Below are positions 5,507 through 7,227 of a stretch of DNA of 7,227 nt, in pieces. Where the stretch lies: NCBI GenBank assembly GCA_030641085.1, contig DAOWIC010000032.1, positions 1 to 7,227 of the forward strand, written 5' to 3'. The notes beneath the pieces are model-generated. The model did not search any database. It saw nothing but the letters and a program-made list of their open reading frames with translations, and had not been told where the DNA came from. The position numbers were made by a program, and so were the translations under genes. Origin of the DNA: Calditrichota bacterium (GTDB lineage Bacteria; Zixibacteria; MSB-5A5; GN15; FEB-12). Numbering within the stretch: position 1 is the stretch's first letter; each line of letters starts with the position of its first letter.

Positions 5507-7227
5507 ATGTTCCGATCCTTTTCCGACAGGCTCCTCAGGTATCTGCGGCTATCCGATACTAACCTCATAATCGTATTGTCGATCTTTGTCGGACTGGCTA
5601 CCGGCTTCGGTGCTCTGGGTTTTACCGCTCTCATCAAGTACTTCAACCAGCTTTTTTTCGGCATGACCGATCAGTTCCTTACCGAGACTATCGGCGAGCG
5701 CGGCTTCAAATTCTGGCTTCCGCTAATCCCGATGCTCGGCGGTTTGCTGGTCGGACCGATCGTATTCAAGTTCGCCAAAGAGGCGAAGGGCCACGGTGTG
5801 CCGGAGGTGATGAACTCAGTCGCCCGCCTGGGCGGCATTATTCGGCCCCGGGTGGCCGCCGCCAAGACGATTGCCTCGGCTATTTGTATCGGTTCGGGCG
5901 GCTCGGCCGGACGCGAGGGACCGATTGTCCAGATCGGATCGGCGATCGGTTCAACCATCGGTCAAATGCTGCGCATGTCGGGTGCGCAGGTGAAAATCCT
6001 CGTCGGCTGTGGTGCGGCGGCTGGAATCTCATCGGTCTTTAACGCCCCGATTGCGGGCGTGATCTTTTCGCTTGAGATCATCCTCGGCGATTTCGCCATC
6101 AAGACTTTCTCGCCGGTGATCCTGTCGTCGGTGGTCGCCTCGGTTGTCACGCGGACATTCATGGGCAACCACCCGGCTTTCGAGGTCCCCGATTACTCGC
6201 TGGTATCGGTATGGGAGATCCCGCTGTACATGGCGATGGGGGTCGTGCTCGGCGGTGGGGGCGTACTCTTCACGCGTACTCTGGACTGGTTTGAAGACTT
6301 TTTCGAAAAGCTGAAATTCCCGTCGGTCTACAAACCTGCGGTCGGCGGTCTGCTTCTCGGTGTGATCGCTCTGTTCTACCCGCAGGTGCTGGCCGACGGT
6401 TACGAGACTATCAAGCTGACGCTCTACGGTGAGTTGGGCTTATCGCTTTTGCTGGTTCTGATCTTTCTCAAGCTGCTGGCGACCTCGCTCACGCTTGGTT
6501 CCGGCAACTCGGGCGGTATTTTCGCGCCCGCGCTCTTTATGGGTGCGGTCATGGGCGGTTCGTATGGTATTCTCATGAATTATCTTTTCCCCGGTGTGAC
6601 CGCCACCCCGGGCGCGTACGCGCTGGTCGGCATGGCCGGGATGGTGGCCGCCACGACTCACGCCCCCATTACGGCGCTGTTGATCATCTTCGAGATGACT
6701 ACCGACTATCGCATTATCCTGCCGCTGATGGTGACCGTTGTTTTCTCGGCGCTGGTGGCGGGGAGACTGTTCGAGCATTCGATCTACACCGTCAAACTGG
6801 CCAAGCGCGGGATCGAGATCAAGGGCGGCCGCGATATAAACGTCCTCAAGTCGCACATGGTGAAAGAGATCATGGATACCGAGTTCGAGTCGATCAGCCC
6901 GTCGTCGCCGCTGGCCGGGATCTTCCAGCGCATCGAGCAGACCAAAGAATCCTACTTCGTCGTCGAGGACGCCCAGAAGCACCTGAAAGGGGTCATCTCC
7001 TTTCAGGATATCCGGTCGCTGCTGAGCGAGCATTCGCTGGACTACCTGGTGATCGCCCAGGACCTGCTGCAGGGGGAGACGGCGCTGCTCTTTTTTGACG
7101 ACGATCTGGAGAAGGCGTACCGCATGTTTACCGCCCGTGACCTGGCTCTGATTCCGGTGGTCAACGAATACAACGAGAACCGCGTAATCGGGGTTCTTCG
7201 CCGCGCCGACCTGATGAACTTCTACAA
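5507..7227 (+). CDS. ClC-family chloride channel/transporter with C-terminal CBS domains (3' end outside window)
   Basis: The frame is open from ATG 5507 to the window end, giving 573 residues of an inner-membrane anion transport protein. ClC signatures in order are: GHGVPEV (95-101, the GSGIPE loop); GSGGSAGREGPIVQ with the gating glutamate Glu137; FNAPIAGVIFSLEI, ending near residue 191; GSGNSGGIFAP (331-341); and Tyr427 in SIYTVKLAKRG, matching the ion-coordinating tyrosine of helix R. From about residue 451 (MVKEIMD) two CBS modules follow, the second nearly complete at the edge, so the full protein is probably about 580-620 residues. CBS pairs usually bind adenine nucleotides and regulate the pore. 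Two pore positions differ from the E. coli antiporter: His96 replaces the central Ser, and Ile191 replaces the proton glutamate. The only alternative start is TTG 5468 (13 extra residues, lysine-rich); neither start has a good ribosome binding site. An in-frame stop at 5417 limits any further extension. Confidence 0.93.
   Translation, partial: MFRSFSDRLLRYLRLSDTNLIIVLSIFVGLATGFGALGFTALIKYFNQLFFGMTDQFLTETIGERGFKFWLPLIPMLGGLLVGPIVFKFAKEAKGHGVPEVMNSVARLGGIIRPRVAAAKTIASAICIGSGGSAGREGPIVQIGSAIGSTIGQMLRMSGAQVKILVGCGAAAGISSVFNAPIAGVIFSLEIILGDFAIKTFSPVILSSVVASVVTRTFMGNHPAFEVPDYSLVSVWEIPLYMAMGVVLGGGGVLFTRTLDWFEDFFEKLKFPSVYKPAVGGLLLGVIALFYPQVLADGYETIKLTLYGELGLSLLLVLIFLKLLATSLTLGSGNSGGIFAPALFMGAVMGGSYGILMNYLFPGVTATPGAYALVGMAGMVAATTHAPITALLIIFEMTTDYRIILPLMVTVVFSALVAGRLFEHSIYTVKLAKRGIEIKGGRDINVLKSHMVKEIMDTEFESISPSSPLAGIFQRIEQTKESYFVVEDAQKHLKGVISFQDIRSLLSEHSLDYLVIAQDLLQGETALLFFDDDLEKAYRMFTARDLALIPVVNEYNENRVIGVLRRADLMNFY

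Noticed and set aside
6440..7033. 197-codon minus-strand reading frame
   Set aside because: It lies entirely inside the ClC gene, which has clear family motifs and CBS domains. The antisense product is an Arg/His/Asp/Gln-rich low-quality sequence typical of a shadow frame.

Overview
The window holds six protein-coding genes, two of them cut by the window edges, and no RNA genes, insertion sequences, CRISPR arrays or long repeats. The source looks like a free-living, moderately GC-rich, respiring Gram-negative-type bacterium. It has a complex I subunit (NuoN), de novo purine synthesis with an iron-sulfur type PurF, an exported hydrolase, a FAD amine/amino-acid oxidase-like enzyme and a ClC anion transporter. 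The ATPase-less GAF-HisKA protein and the general style of the proteins recall the FCB superphylum (for example Zixibacteria) or deltaproteobacterial relatives. That placement is an impression, not a demonstrated assignment.

Layout. 1-678 (+): the C-terminal part of nuoN, ending in a hairpin-plus-T-run terminator (713-747) shared with the convergent purF. 769-2166 (-): a complete purF with a good sigma70-type promoter just upstream (2208-2236). 2433-3230 (+): a short signalling protein with a GAF-like sensor and a HisKA phosphoacceptor segment but no ATPase domain. A sigma54-like -24/-12 element lies immediately in front of it. 3264-4052 (-): a secreted alpha/beta hydrolase with an intact Ser-Asp-His triad. 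4104-4129: a hairpin that separates the hydrolase from the upstream minus-strand gene. 4178-5326 (-): a DAO-family FAD oxidoreductase with a promoter and palindrome in front of it. 5507-7227 (+, open at the right edge): a ClC chloride channel/transporter with a C-terminal CBS pair.

The genes do not form one pathway. Strand changes, terminators and private promoter candidates indicate mostly single-gene transcription units, typical of core chromosome. I see no clear mobile or defence system. The items most worth a second look are the truncated kinase with its sigma54-like promoter, and the ClC protein, whose coupling residues differ from the model Cl-/H+ antiporter.
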